The notes under the pieces were generated by a model. It saw only the letters and a program-made list of their open reading frames with translations, was not told where the DNA came from and made no database searches. Below, in pieces: positions 33,314 to 43,035 of a stretch of 64,000 bases of DNA. Each line of letters begins with the position of its first letter. The first letter of the stretch is position 1. Both the position numbers and the translations under genes were made by a program. This DNA is from Psychromonas sp. L1A2 (GTDB lineage Bacteria; Pseudomonadota; Gammaproteobacteria; Enterobacterales; Psychromonadaceae). The stretch lies in the NCBI RefSeq assembly GCF_009828855.1, contig NZ_WUAG01000001.1, forward strand, positions 806,001-870,000, in the 5' to 3' direction.

Positions 33314-33340
33314 AAAAGCTCACTTCGGTGAGCTTTTTTG
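33314..33340 (+). terminator. Rho-independent terminator of groESL
   Basis: AAAAGCTCAC, TTCG and GTGAGCTTTTTT form a UUCG-capped stem with a T-run. Confidence 0.92.
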
Positions 33341-33400
33341 TTTCATAAGTAATAGTCCAAAATTGTTTTTTAATATTACCAATAAACTTAAGGAGTTATG

Positions 33401-34390
33401 ATGAAATTAAGCTTCGTATTATTAAGTCTTATGGTCGCTTTTCCACTCTTTGCTCAAATCAAAAAATCACATGCAAATCAATTGGCAGAACCATCAAATA
33501 ACTTCTTTTCTCTTAAAGAGATAAAAAATGCAGATAGCAAAGAGTTAACGCCTCTGCAATATACACAGGCGAGTGATGATACCACTTTGGCGTTTCGCTC
33601 TTATCTGCCACTGCAAGCTAACGCGATATTAATATTTTTCCATGGGGCAGGTGCTCATAGCGGACTTTCCTATAATCATATTGGTGTGGGGTTACGTGAT
33701 GAGTTTAATATTGCCGTGTATATGCCAGACTTAAGGGGACATGGAAGCTCTGATGGACCACGAGGTGATACGCCCTGTGATCAACAAGTTTGGTTAGATA
33801 TTAATACAATGGTTAAACATGCTCGAAGTCAGTATCCTTATTTGCCTCTTTTTATAGGCGGTCACTCTGCAGGAGCTGGCCTTGCACTTAATTATTCCAG
33901 TTGGGAGCAAAGAGACGTTATCGATGGTTATGTATTTCTTGCCCCTTATTTTGGTTTTCGTTCAGAAACTAGTTACGATAAAGCTGAAAATGATGGATAT
34001 GAATTTTCTAGCATAAATGTTTCAGACTTTGTTATAAATAGCATGAGTGGTGGGCTGTTTTTAGGTCATTCAAAGGCGGTTAAATTTAATTACCCTGATA
34101 GTATTTTAGAAAATAACCCTAAAATAGTCACATTTAATACGGTCAATATGTCAAAAGCAGTCACGCCTTACTCTCCTGATACTCAACTCTCTAAATTACA
34201 GCAATTCGGACTGTGGATTGGAAACAAAGATGAAGCGTTTGATCCCGAAAAAGTTATTCAGTTTGCAAAAGACAATAGTGCACCGAAAGCAAATAAAGAA
34301 ATAAAAATCATTGAGGAGGCAAATCACTTTTCTATTATTTTAGACGCTTCTAAGTTAATGGGGTCATGGATAACGAGTGTTATCCAATAA
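33401..34390 (+). CDS. Secreted alpha/beta hydrolase, monoacylglycerol lipase-like
   Basis: The 329-residue protein has a signal peptide (MKLSFVLLSLMVAFPLFAQ) and a Hydrolase_4 fold. The oxyanion motif is FFHGAGAHS, the nucleophile serine is in GGHSAGAGLAL, and the catalytic His is in EEANHFSI near the end. PDLRGHGSSDGPRG matches lysophospholipase/monoacylglycerol lipase relatives. It probably hydrolyses lipid esters in the periplasm or outside the cell. The ATG at 33401 lies five bases after AGGAG and is preferred to that at 33398. The substrate is inferred only. Confidence 0.8.
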   Translation: MKLSFVLLSLMVAFPLFAQIKKSHANQLAEPSNNFFSLKEIKNADSKELTPLQYTQASDDTTLAFRSYLPLQANAILIFFHGAGAHSGLSYNHIGVGLRDEFNIAVYMPDLRGHGSSDGPRGDTPCDQQVWLDINTMVKHARSQYPYLPLFIGGHSAGAGLALNYSSWEQRDVIDGYVFLAPYFGFRSETSYDKAENDGYEFSSINVSDFVINSMSGGLFLGHSKAVKFNYPDSILENNPKIVTFNTVNMSKAVTPYSPDTQLSKLQQFGLWIGNKDEAFDPEKVIQFAKDNSAPKANKEIKIIEEANHFSIILDASKLMGSWITSVIQ

Positions 34391-34950
34391 ATCAAAGATG
34401 ACCCTGATGATTGGGCTGACCTTAACCACAACGTCTGTCTTATAAAGAGCTTAATCATTCATTTCGCTTTAGACGTGCTACATGATGTTCTGTTTTTTAA
34501 TGGCATAAATCGACTAGCGCATCATTTGTTTAAAAAGAAGTTTGTTTGTATTTGATAACTGGGAATAATATTAATTATTTTGTATAAATAACCTAAAGGT
34601 CAAAAAGTTGAACTTTCTTTTTTCTATCAAATAATCACTATGTTTTAAGTCGCTATGGGGCACAAAGCGACTTAGAATTTGTGTGTGTGTTTATAAAATA
34701 TAACGTCAGCTGTTCCGACAAAGCAGACATTAGAATTAATAATTTGGGCCCGATTTACAACATTCAGAAGATTCAGAGTTTCCTAATCTTGATAGGCAAC
34801 TAAGCCACCATTTAGGTCATTCAAATTAACTAATCCCAGCTCCATTCATTACTTAGTTTGTCTTGGTAGTGTAATTTAAAGCTGATGAAAGAACTTTAAA
34901 TACCCTTATGATATTGTTGATATATCAGACTAGGAAAAATAAGGTTATTC
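34391..34950. other. Intergenic region at the left edge of the accessory block
   Basis: These 560 bp separate the hydrolase gene from the HEPN gene. Apart from the flanking repeat at 34647-34734, no gene or RNA was recognised. The first part contains decayed-looking text that encodes nothing. A promoter for the HEPN gene should lie near 34900-34940. Confidence 0.5.
34647..34734 (+). repeat. Left copy of inverted flanking repeat (88 bp)
   Basis: Begins AAGTCGCTATGGGGCACAAA and GCGACTTAGAA, and ends GTCAGCTGTTCC + GACAAAGCAGAC + ATTAGA. Read on the opposite strand, 42647-42734 has the same order and spacing with CAAAGCGACTTAGAA exact and the last part about 22 of 30 identical. Both parts can fold on themselves. 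The two copies bracket the HEPN and Avs-like genes. Confidence 0.6.
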
Positions 34951-36204
34951 ATGGCGTTAAACTTACAGCTTCAATTATCAATGAGTAAAGGGTTATCAAA
35001 AGCAATTGTATTTCATGGCTTAGAGTTTTCTGTAGTAGTACATCCCACTATTCACGGAGATCCAATACTAACCTCACAAGGTTTTTATTACTTAGAACAA
35101 ATGGAATCCGTAGCTGAAATACGTTTTGAAACTGGAGTTCCTCGTTTAAATGATAATCAAATTGAGTACATCTTAGATAATTATTTATTTGAATATAGTG
35201 TTATTCATGATGAGTCGCAGGTTAATACTAAAGTTACCAATTTTAAATATTCACACAGCCATTTCAGTGAAATTTATCCTTTATATGATCAATTTAATAC
35301 TCAAGCTTTATTGCTAGATGAATTAAATGATACCTCTATATTAAGTATTAAATCTCTTGAAGGAGAGCCTAAGTATTACTTTCATGATTATTGCTTAGTT
35401 AAAGCTTATAGTGACGATATGATTAAAAACCATGTTAGTGCTTTATCACAGTTACTAGATAAAAAGTTATTAGTACAAATGTTACCTACAGAAGATCGTG
35501 ACGGCTACTTTGGTAAAATGCGTCTTTTAAAGTGTGATGATGGGTTAATCGATTATTATCAAGCAAGTCAATTTGAGTATGGCTTTGGGTCAAGAGATAT
35601 TAAACCTGATCAAGGGTGGGTAACACTCAGATCTGAAATTGAAAGTGTTAATGATTTTGAATTGCCAATAGAAACCGTTTATCTTGATAAAAAATATAAC
35701 CCTATATTATTACCTTATTATTTTTCTGGTTTAAAAGAAGTTAATCCCTTATTGAATTTTATCGGCTTTTATAATGTTCTAGAGTATTACTTTGAAGAAG
35801 CACCAATTATCTTGAATAGAAAAGCTATAGGTGAAAAAGAGCAGATAGAATGCGTGTTATCTTGGCTCGTTACTGAACAATCTATAACTGATTTCTTTGC
35901 CTTACAAAGTCCTGAGTTTAACTCTATTATTGAAAATGAAATAAAAACCTCTTCAACAGTTAGTATTAAAGGGTTAGATATTAAGACAAAATCAAATTTA
36001 GTTCGCAAGCTCTCAATCTGGTTCTACTCTATCAGGTGCGCTGTTATTCACTCTAAAAAAAGTCGTAATAACAAAGAGGTAGCTATATTTAAACCATATT
36101 CAGAAGAAGTAAATAATATGGCGATATCAATTCCAGTAATTAAATGGTTGGCTATTAAATGTATTCAAAAAGACAGTCAATTAAATGGTTTTTGTGATTT
36201 ATAA
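34951..36204 (+). CDS. Putative HEPN-domain ribonuclease (defence-type)
   Basis: The 417-residue soluble protein shows no family I recognise in its first 250 residues. The C-terminal part looks like a HEPN domain: a helix with LLNFIGFYNVLEYYFEEAPI followed about 95 residues on by RCAVIHSKKS, where R362-x4-H367 is the RNase motif Rx4-6H of HEPN toxins. In such proteins (ApeA, RloC, RnlA, Cas13 relatives) the dimer cuts RNA, often tRNA, during phage attack. It lies opposite an Avs-like defence operon inside the same inverted flanks, which supports a defence role. It has its own promoter region. The catalytic claim rests on the motif alone. Confidence 0.55.
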   Translation: MALNLQLQLSMSKGLSKAIVFHGLEFSVVVHPTIHGDPILTSQGFYYLEQMESVAEIRFETGVPRLNDNQIEYILDNYLFEYSVIHDESQVNTKVTNFKYSHSHFSEIYPLYDQFNTQALLLDELNDTSILSIKSLEGEPKYYFHDYCLVKAYSDDMIKNHVSALSQLLDKKLLVQMLPTEDRDGYFGKMRLLKCDDGLIDYYQASQFEYGFGSRDIKPDQGWVTLRSEIESVNDFELPIETVYLDKKYNPILLPYYFSGLKEVNPLLNFIGFYNVLEYYFEEAPIILNRKAIGEKEQIECVLSWLVTEQSITDFFALQSPEFNSIIENEIKTSSTVSIKGLDIKTKSNLVRKLSIWFYSIRCAVIHSKKSRNNKEVAIFKPYSEEVNNMAISIPVIKWLAIKCIQKDSQLNGFCDL

Positions 36205-36405
36205 TGATTTGAAATATGCGTCCCCAAGGTATGTCGAGATATGCTTACCTTACATTAGCCGTATGGCAAGAAGTGATATAATGAATTTGAGCACTCTTTT
36301 ATATATATTTTCGATGACGTATTAAAGGAAATTGAGTATGCATTCTAAATTGCCTTTACTAATGACTACTTCAGCCTCAAAGTTAATATTTAGTCATTAA
36401 ATACC

Positions 36406-36444
36406 AATAAAGGCAATGAGCTTGCAGGAGTCTTTGCCTTTATT
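36406..36444. terminator. Inverted repeat between the convergent defence genes
   Basis: AATAAAGGCA at 36406-36415 is complementary to TGCCTTTATT at 36435-36444. A third related arm (TTGCCTTTACTAATGA) lies at about 36350, allowing alternative folds. It sits between the HEPN gene and the partner gene of the Avs-like operon, where a two-way terminator is expected, but it lacks strong T-runs. The rest of this 329-bp gap shows nothing else. Confidence 0.4.
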
Positions 36445-36533
36445 CTAACTTCGTATACATAAGAGCTGGCAACAAAGTCACCAGAGCAATGCATTAAACA
36501 CCAACTTGCTGAAGGTTATTTATTATTTTCACT

Positions 36534-37397
36534 CTAAATAACTTCACTGTAATAAATTACATCAGGGATTATTTTTTTAAGTTTATTGAAATAGTCCTCT
36601 CTTAATATCAAATCACAACCTTCAAGCTTTGCAATATTTGAGTCCATCCCAACAAATGAAGAGCCATTACCAATTAATCGTTCTCTCCAACATCTAAATT
36701 GTAAAACGATTTCATCATTGCTATTTAATGCCCTTAGACCTTCATTGTAATTATCTAATTTTAGTTCAAGCATGTTCAATAATTTACTATTCATCCATAA
36801 AACGTATTGAGATTCGATGCTATTAATACTTGCATTAAAGCCCTGTATAAAAATCTCTCCAAGGTAGTAGCTGTTTTCCCAAATATGGTTAGACGAATAT
36901 TTCTCAACTAAAGGGTTCATTTCTATTTTACATGGAAGTAAACCTTCAAATATTATACCACCTTTGCTTTTCTCTCTTTCTCCGTAATTATTTTCACTTA
37001 ATTCTCTTTCAAATCTTGAGATCACTCTAAAACCCTCTTCATAATCAGGCTCTTTAAAGCCCATCACTACATCAGAAGGTTTTCGTATTATGGGTCTTTG
37101 GATTAAGGACTTAGAAGTGGCAATAATTGTTTTTATATCTAGTTTTATTTCACTTTCAAAAATCAGAGAGCTTTTATATTCGTCATATAAATGCTTGCAT
37201 ACGTATTTAAATACTAAGCTATCTATGTACACATTAGGAGACAATCGTTGATGAGAACGATTGACAAAAAATCCCATTTCATTTTCGTTAACATTTTTTA
37301 TTATTTCCTCTTTTATTACATCAATATCAATTCCAACATTGTCTAAATAAACAAGGTATTTGTTCCGACTTATGCTAGCTAAAATTTGCTCATTCAT
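36534..37397 (-). CDS. Unrecognised partner protein of the Avs-like system
   Basis: The 287-residue soluble, charged protein has no signal peptide or membrane segment, and I recognise no domain. A middle segment (KGGIIFEGLLPCKIEMNPL) looks beta-rich. The end is alternating and holds CWRERLIGNGSSF and LEGCDLILREDYFNKLKK. Its ATG overlaps the stop of the large gene by eight bases (ATGAATGA), so it is made together with it and probably works with it, for example as a sensor, adaptor or inhibitor. Most Avs types with a fused nuclease act as single genes, so a fixed second gene is noteworthy. The DNA is very AT-rich, like its partner. Confidence 0.55.
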   Translation of the reverse strand: MNEQILASISRNKYLVYLDNVGIDIDVIKEEIIKNVNENEMGFFVNRSHQRLSPNVYIDSLVFKYVCKHLYDEYKSSLIFESEIKLDIKTIIATSKSLIQRPIIRKPSDVVMGFKEPDYEEGFRVISRFERELSENNYGEREKSKGGIIFEGLLPCKIEMNPLVEKYSSNHIWENSYYLGEIFIQGFNASINSIESQYVLWMNSKLLNMLELKLDNYNEGLRALNSNDEIVLQFRCWRERLIGNGSSFVGMDSNIAKLEGCDLILREDYFNKLKKIIPDVIYYSEVI

Positions 37398-40300
37398 GAT
37401 CTAATCCATCTAAAATATCTTGTAGAGTGTTGTGGATATATAAATTTTCAATAACAAGAGCCTTCTTTAATTCAAGTTTAACCTCATTCAAAAATATAGA
37501 GTGGTTATCTATTTCGACTAGAAAAAGTTCTAATAAAGCTGCAACTGACAATTGATGAAAACGCTCTATATTATTAAAAAACCATCTAAAGGGTTTTATT
37601 AATAATGTATCATTGTGTTGCATGAGATAGCTAATAGCTACAATGATATCCTTTTGTATAAAGGCATCTAAGTTTTTTGTTTTACTAAGAATTACTACTA
37701 TAGCTAGTTCATCATGATTCATATCTGATAATTCGATGCTCTCTACACTTTCCCATTTAAAATCATTTTTATCCGGTAATCTATTTTCAATAAAGTCAAA
37801 ACTATTTTTGTACATTGATAAAATAGTTTCATCTTCTAAACCGGCATGTTCAAATGCAATAATTAAGTTAGAAGTATATTTATATAAGTAATTAGCAGAA
37901 GTTAGTATTTTACGAAGCGTTTTTGCTAAGATTTTCAAAGAGTCGGTTTTATTAATTTCTATGGCATCTTTCAGTGATTCTTTGTCAAAAAAACTAAAAA
38001 GAGAGTCATCCCTAGAGTAAACAAAATTATTTATTAAAAGAAAAATTTTAATTTCATTCGATAAAGATAATTGATTGATAATAAGTCGAATTGACTTATA
38101 GAATTCATCCGTTTCGCCTCTAATTTTTTTTGTAATAAGTGAAATCAATAATTCTTTTGAAAGTTTTTCATCATTGTTTCCAAAAAGGTATAAATAAAGA
38201 TAATCGAAATCCGCATAACTTAAACTGAATTTTTTACTATTTTCTTGAATTAACTGAATCTTAGTTTTATCGCTTAAAGCTGTAGGTTTACAAATTACCC
38301 TTGTTAAATAATCACATTCTGTTTCATTAATATGTGCCATAAGAGATTGTTTATTATTTTCTTTTAAGCTATTGGGGACGTTCAAACCAAATTTACTTAG
38401 TAATGAATTAAATTTAGTAAGTATCTTATAAGTCACATCACTATCTGAATGGCTTAACCCCCTACTAATTAAATTAATTAAAGATAGTTCTCCTAGCTTT
38501 TTATCTATACTTCCTAGTTTATTAATTACACTCAAAAATCCATTCAGGTAATTATTATTTATATTTGTTGGGGACAATTTATATAGAAAATTAAGAATTA
38601 TAGGATCTACAGAATCACTTTGTTGTAGGTATGCAACAAACATGTAATCAAGCTTCCAAAAATACTCATTCGTTAAAAACTCATTACATAAGTACATAGA
38701 GGCTAACTTATAATTAACATTCAAAAGTTGCTCAAACCAACTAATAGTCAACCATCGAGTATCTTTACCATCTTCTGTATGCTTCATTACAGCATCAGTT
38801 AAGAACTTTAACTTCTTAGAGTATTGCAAAGTAAATTCTTGATTAATTCTATTGATAGCTGGTAATGGGTAAATGACTTCTGTCAGGGTTGTATCTTTAC
38901 GAGAGGTGTAACTCGTGATCAGCAAAAGAGCCTTTTCCAGTTCGTCTTTTGCTTCATTAATCATTCCGACTTTTCCATAATAAATGGACTTCCTAAATGA
39001 ATAGTCTGCATGTTCATAATATTCATTGCTTTCCGCTTTATCAAACTGCTCATAGGCATCAATAATCAAGTGAATATTTTTATCATTTAGAAATTTTTTT
39101 TCTATTATGGGCAGTATTTGAAGTGGTATTCTCATTAAATCTGAGATCGCGACTTCCCATGACTCCTTTGAGACTATATATCGTAAAGATCGCTCAATAG
39201 TAAGCTCAATTAGACTACTATGGGTATCAATAAAATATACTGCTCTTGGTTCTCCTTTAAAGCGATCTGTATCGCTAGCTAAAAATTTAATGTTTTCTAG
39301 GATTGCTTTTTCTTTGTTTGTATCAGCGCAAGTATTTTCAATTATAAATAACCGAATAAAATACTTCATCCAATTGCATACGAAATTGTGTGAGGGCATT
39401 CCTTTTTCAAACTCAATTAATGCTTCAATATCGGACTGAGCATATCGTTCAACATTAAAGTAAAACTTGTCTAATTCATTGTTTTTTATAGGCTCACCTA
39501 TAAATTTTAAATCCAAAGGCTCTATTTCAGAAGGCTGTTTGTCATCTGCAATCGAAATTCTTTGTTCGCAATTTGTTCTCTCTAGAGCAGCATTAATTCT
39601 AACTGCGATCGTTTTGTCTTCATCGTCATTAACACTTTTACAATGATGAAGTATCACCTCAAAACCTTTACTCTTAAATACTTCTACAATAAAAACTCTA
39701 AGATAATCAGAGTATTTATCAGATAAAACAGAATTGAAGATTTTATCTAATGGACTATTTATTTGAATTTGATAACAAATGAAATATTTAAAATCATCAA
39801 ATGCAACGCCACTTTCAAATAAACCTTTTACTTCTTCCCAATGTGGTGAGTATCCATATTCTTGCAATATCGTAAAACCTTTAGCTGTAGTTCTGTCACT
39901 ATAGTTTTTTTCGCTATTAAAAAATAAAAATGAATTAGCTTTTTCTGTTCCATAGATAGAACAAATTGCTTCAAAATATAGCTCGAAATTATCTAAAAAC
40001 TGACTATGGTTTTTCTCAGAGTTTGTTGTTGATATAGCTCGATGCAACTCCCCTGAATAAATAAATAGAGGCCAGTCTTGTAATTTCTCTGCTATGTATA
40101 AGAAATGTTCATAGTTATTCTTTATTAACGTCTCTGAATGACCGTAATATAAGCTTTTGGATAAGAAGCTTTTCTCTGCATACGCACTCGCGTCTTCATA
40201 CCGTTCTGAAAGTATTAAGTAGTTTAATAAATATCTGTAAGATTTATCATTTTCATAGAAGTCATTATTAATCAACCAATTTGCTATATATTCATATATC

Positions 40301-42129
40301 TCTTTTATGTCTTCTATAGAAGACAGTTTCTCAATGTTAAACCTTCTAAAACTGTCATGATATAACTTTACTCCCCCCCTAGAGCTATTTTCAGATATAA
40401 CAGGGGCTAATACTTTCATGTCAGGATTAAAATGACGCTTCATCGGTATTATTTCTTTGAGTTCTTTTTTACTAACAGCGAACTCTAAGCAAGATAATAT
40501 TTCAGACGTTGTATTATTGCCTATTTGACTTGTTAAATATTCATAATAATTTTTTAGGCCTAAATCATATTTAGGCAGGCTATCGATAAGCTCTTCATTA
40601 ATAGCTTGATAATCATTAAGAGTCTTTAGTATGTAAGTCAAATATAGTGGACTCCCTTCACTTTTTTTATGAAGTAGAATCGATAGATTTTCATCATTAA
40701 TTTGAATGTCTTCACATTCAAACCTGTCCATCAGTTCTTTAGTATTTTCTATATCCCAATTAGGTAATTGTACTTTTATAAATTCATAACTTTCTGTTAA
40801 AACGGCAACTTCATCCGTTGGCTGAGAACCTAATATAATACTGACATTATTAGGTAGTTTGATCTTCGATATGTACTCAATAATTTTTGTCTTTTCTTTA
40901 GATAAAGTAACTGAATTTTTCAAAACTCTATTAATATGATCTAAACCATCTACTATGATTATGATTGGCTCCTCAATAGCAGAAAGTAATAGATTTAACT
41001 CTTCTAAGTTAGCTGCTAGTACATTATTTTTTTCTTTTTTTAATTCAGGAAATTTTTGCCCAATCTCACTTATTAGGTTACCAAAAAAAACATCTAAACT
41101 AACTCTCTTATCAAACAAGGGATCTTCTGTACTCGTGAAGCAATAGTGTCGTATTACAGCATGGTTATTTCGTGTCAAATACTCTATTAAGTTGGTTAAG
41201 AACCATGACTTTCCTGCACCGGGCTCACCGAGCAATAACGTTTTATTGTTAGTAATAGCATTTTCAAGAAATAAACTATTTTTTTCATCTGATGTAATGT
41301 TTTTATTTTGGTCAACTTCGAATTTTTGCTCTATTCGACCAAAATCGGTTCTTACTCGTAGTTCAATAAGTATATCTTTTGCTGAAATTTGAGCTGAGCG
41401 TGTTCTACACACTCCTGTTAATTTAGCTAATCGTTCTAGAAAATCAGAGATGTAAATATCATCATTTGGATATTGTTCTATACCTAATTTTTGAGCTTGT
41501 TCTATTAGTATTTCTTCTAACTGACTTGGTCTATTAAATTTTAAACTTGCTTTAGGTAAGTTGACCTCAATAAGTAAATCATTACAAAAATAATTAAAGT
41601 CGGCCCTATTTATATCGTTATCTTTTACATAAGTTTTTAGGCTATTCCAGCGATTAAAATTTTCTTGATTTTCTTCCCATAATTGGTCAAGGTTAATTTT
41701 GAAAACTTTTGTTGGAAAATTATTGAATGATGACCTGTCAAGCTGTACCTCTAAAATTCTTGTAATGTCTTGGTCAACTGGTTCGTCCCAAGCCAAGCAT
41801 AATCTAAATTCAGTATTAGGGGTTTTAAGGTTTTTCCACGTTTCAAATAATTTATGGATTGCTATTTTGTAATGAGTATCACCTGAAAGGTAATCTTTTA
41901 TTAGTATTTTTGATACTGTGTCATTACTGTACTTAATCTGCTTCCGCTGTATTTCGGCACCATTAGTAATGACTAAGTCATCAAACCTATCAGGGATACT
42001 ACCTGTCGTGTTCTTTTTATCTATTGAAAAAATACTATCGAGATTACCATCTAAAATTTCTTTTAAAATAAAGTAGCTTGTTATCAAATCTTGGTAATCA
42101 TACCCTTCATGTGCATTATTTAAACTCAA
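37390..42129 (-). CDS. Avs-like STAND NTPase with N-terminal Cap4/DUF4297-like nuclease
   Basis: This very large protein (1579 residues from the TTG at 42129) has three parts. The N-terminal ~190 residues resemble the Cap4/DUF4297 PD-(D/E)xK nuclease: an HEGYDYQDLITSYFILKEIL-type opening helix, then RFDDLV and EIQRKQIKY carrying the acidic, Gln and Lys residues. A STAND P-loop NTPase follows, with Walker A GEPGAGKS and Walker B IIIIVDGLDH about 90 residues later. The remaining ~1000 residues are helical, repeat-like and without clear motifs, as in the TPR-type sensors of Avs proteins. The TTG start has AAAGGTG eight bases upstream; an ATG at 42195 would add a hydrophobic 22-residue tail. The inferred role is to sense a phage protein and degrade DNA. 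Confidence 0.75.
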   Translation of the reverse strand: MSLNNAHEGYDYQDLITSYFILKEILDGNLDSIFSIDKKNTTGSIPDRFDDLVITNGAEIQRKQIKYSNDTVSKILIKDYLSGDTHYKIAIHKLFETWKNLKTPNTEFRLCLAWDEPVDQDITRILEVQLDRSSFNNFPTKVFKINLDQLWEENQENFNRWNSLKTYVKDNDINRADFNYFCNDLLIEVNLPKASLKFNRPSQLEEILIEQAQKLGIEQYPNDDIYISDFLERLAKLTGVCRTRSAQISAKDILIELRVRTDFGRIEQKFEVDQNKNITSDEKNSLFLENAITNNKTLLLGEPGAGKSWFLTNLIEYLTRNNHAVIRHYCFTSTEDPLFDKRVSLDVFFGNLISEIGQKFPELKKEKNNVLAANLEELNLLLSAIEEPIIIIVDGLDHINRVLKNSVTLSKEKTKIIEYISKIKLPNNVSIILGSQPTDEVAVLTESYEFIKVQLPNWDIENTKELMDRFECEDIQINDENLSILLHKKSEGSPLYLTYILKTLNDYQAINEELIDSLPKYDLGLKNYYEYLTSQIGNNTTSEILSCLEFAVSKKELKEIIPMKRHFNPDMKVLAPVISENSSRGGVKLYHDSFRRFNIEKLSSIEDIKEIYEYIANWLINNDFYENDKSYRYLLNYLILSERYEDASAYAEKSFLSKSLYYGHSETLIKNNYEHFLYIAEKLQDWPLFIYSGELHRAISTTNSEKNHSQFLDNFELYFEAICSIYGTEKANSFLFFNSEKNYSDRTTAKGFTILQEYGYSPHWEEVKGLFESGVAFDDFKYFICYQIQINSPLDKIFNSVLSDKYSDYLRVFIVEVFKSKGFEVILHHCKSVNDDEDKTIAVRINAALERTNCEQRISIADDKQPSEIEPLDLKFIGEPIKNNELDKFYFNVERYAQSDIEALIEFEKGMPSHNFVCNWMKYFIRLFIIENTCADTNKEKAILENIKFLASDTDRFKGEPRAVYFIDTHSSLIELTIERSLRYIVSKESWEVAISDLMRIPLQILPIIEKKFLNDKNIHLIIDAYEQFDKAESNEYYEHADYSFRKSIYYGKVGMINEAKDELEKALLLITSYTSRKDTTLTEVIYPLPAINRINQEFTLQYSKKLKFLTDAVMKHTEDGKDTRWLTISWFEQLLNVNYKLASMYLCNEFLTNEYFWKLDYMFVAYLQQSDSVDPIILNFLYKLSPTNINNNYLNGFLSVINKLGSIDKKLGELSLINLISRGLSHSDSDVTYKILTKFNSLLSKFGLNVPNSLKENNKQSLMAHINETECDYLTRVICKPTALSDKTKIQLIQENSKKFSLSYADFDYLYLYLFGNNDEKLSKELLISLITKKIRGETDEFYKSIRLIINQLSLSNEIKIFLLINNFVYSRDDSLFSFFDKESLKDAIEINKTDSLKILAKTLRKILTSANYLYKYTSNLIIAFEHAGLEDETILSMYKNSFDFIENRLPDKNDFKWESVESIELSDMNHDELAIVVILSKTKNLDAFIQKDIIVAISYLMQHNDTLLIKPFRWFFNNIERFHQLSVAALLELFLVEIDNHSIFLNEVKLELKKALVIENLYIHNTLQDILDGLDHE

Positions 42130-42195
42130 ACTACTTTCACCTTTTATCAATAATATAAATAGGAAGTCCATCTTAAGGGAACACTGACGTTTCAT

Positions 42196-43035
42196 CTTTT
42201 ATTTATATAACACAAATGCACTGATAAAGCAGTTTGTTCAGTGATTTCACTTAGTTAGGAAATAGTTTTAGTCGCAGGTGAAGTCTAAATGTGCATTTGT
42301 AAAAGTATCAATATGCAACAAACGTTGATAATAAAATGTATTATGGGTACATATTTATAAAGGAAGCTTCTGTCAGTGTAGCGGCCAGTGATTTTGGTCA
42401 ATAATTCAGAGAGAAATGGATCATTTTCCTAGGGCGCTTTTTGATGTAAAGCGACTTACAAAGCTAAGTCGAAAACGCCCACGCCCCCAAGTAAGATAGA
42501 CAAGAGATGGTTATATGATGACTATAGAACCGTAGTTAGCGCTCATTAAAAGTATTAACAATGGCAGGAATGAGCTTAAAACTGCCTCACAGCTAGCAGA
42601 AAAATCTGGAGAATATGCACCCAATAATTGTCATCGCTTCACAATATCTAACGTCGGCTTTAGGCTCACAGCGGACTTTTAAATTATGATCAATGATATA
42701 CATTTCTAAGTCGCTTTGGGGGCGAAAGTGACTCACGGCTTTAGCCCCAATCTCACATAATAAACCTGATACTTTTCGTTATTAAACTGTTACACCTAAG
42801 CAGAAATAAACACTGGCGATTATAAAAATTCTCTTAGTCTTTACCAAACTAAATCCAATAAAAGCCAAGTGTCATTCTTTTATTTTGATGCCTTTTTTCC
42901 TCAAATACCAACTTTAAATTATCGCTATTAGTCCCTCTTTTATAAGCATTATTTATTTATCTTTTTATTAAATACAGTCATTGCTAATCGCTATATTCTT
43001 GTCTATATTGAAATCGTTCTTTTCCCTTTAATTGG
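42196..43035. other. Intergenic region at the right edge of the accessory block
   Basis: These 840 bp hold no convincing gene. They contain the right flanking repeat (42647-42734) and a related hairpin at about 42427-42472 (GGGCGC...AAGCGACTTAC...TAAGTCG...CGCCC). A short stretch near 42540-42620 reads like decayed coding sequence but is too short to identify. Promoters for the Avs-like operon (leftward) and the glutathionylspermidine gene (rightward) must lie at the two ends. Confidence 0.5.
42647..42734 (-). repeat. Right copy of inverted flanking repeat (88 bp)
   Basis: On the reverse strand it reads GAGTCACTTTCGCCCCCAAA, then GCGACTTAGAA, and ends GTCCGCTGTGAGCCTAAAGC + CGACGTTAGA. It pairs with 34647-34734 in opposite orientation and equal length. 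Confidence 0.6.
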
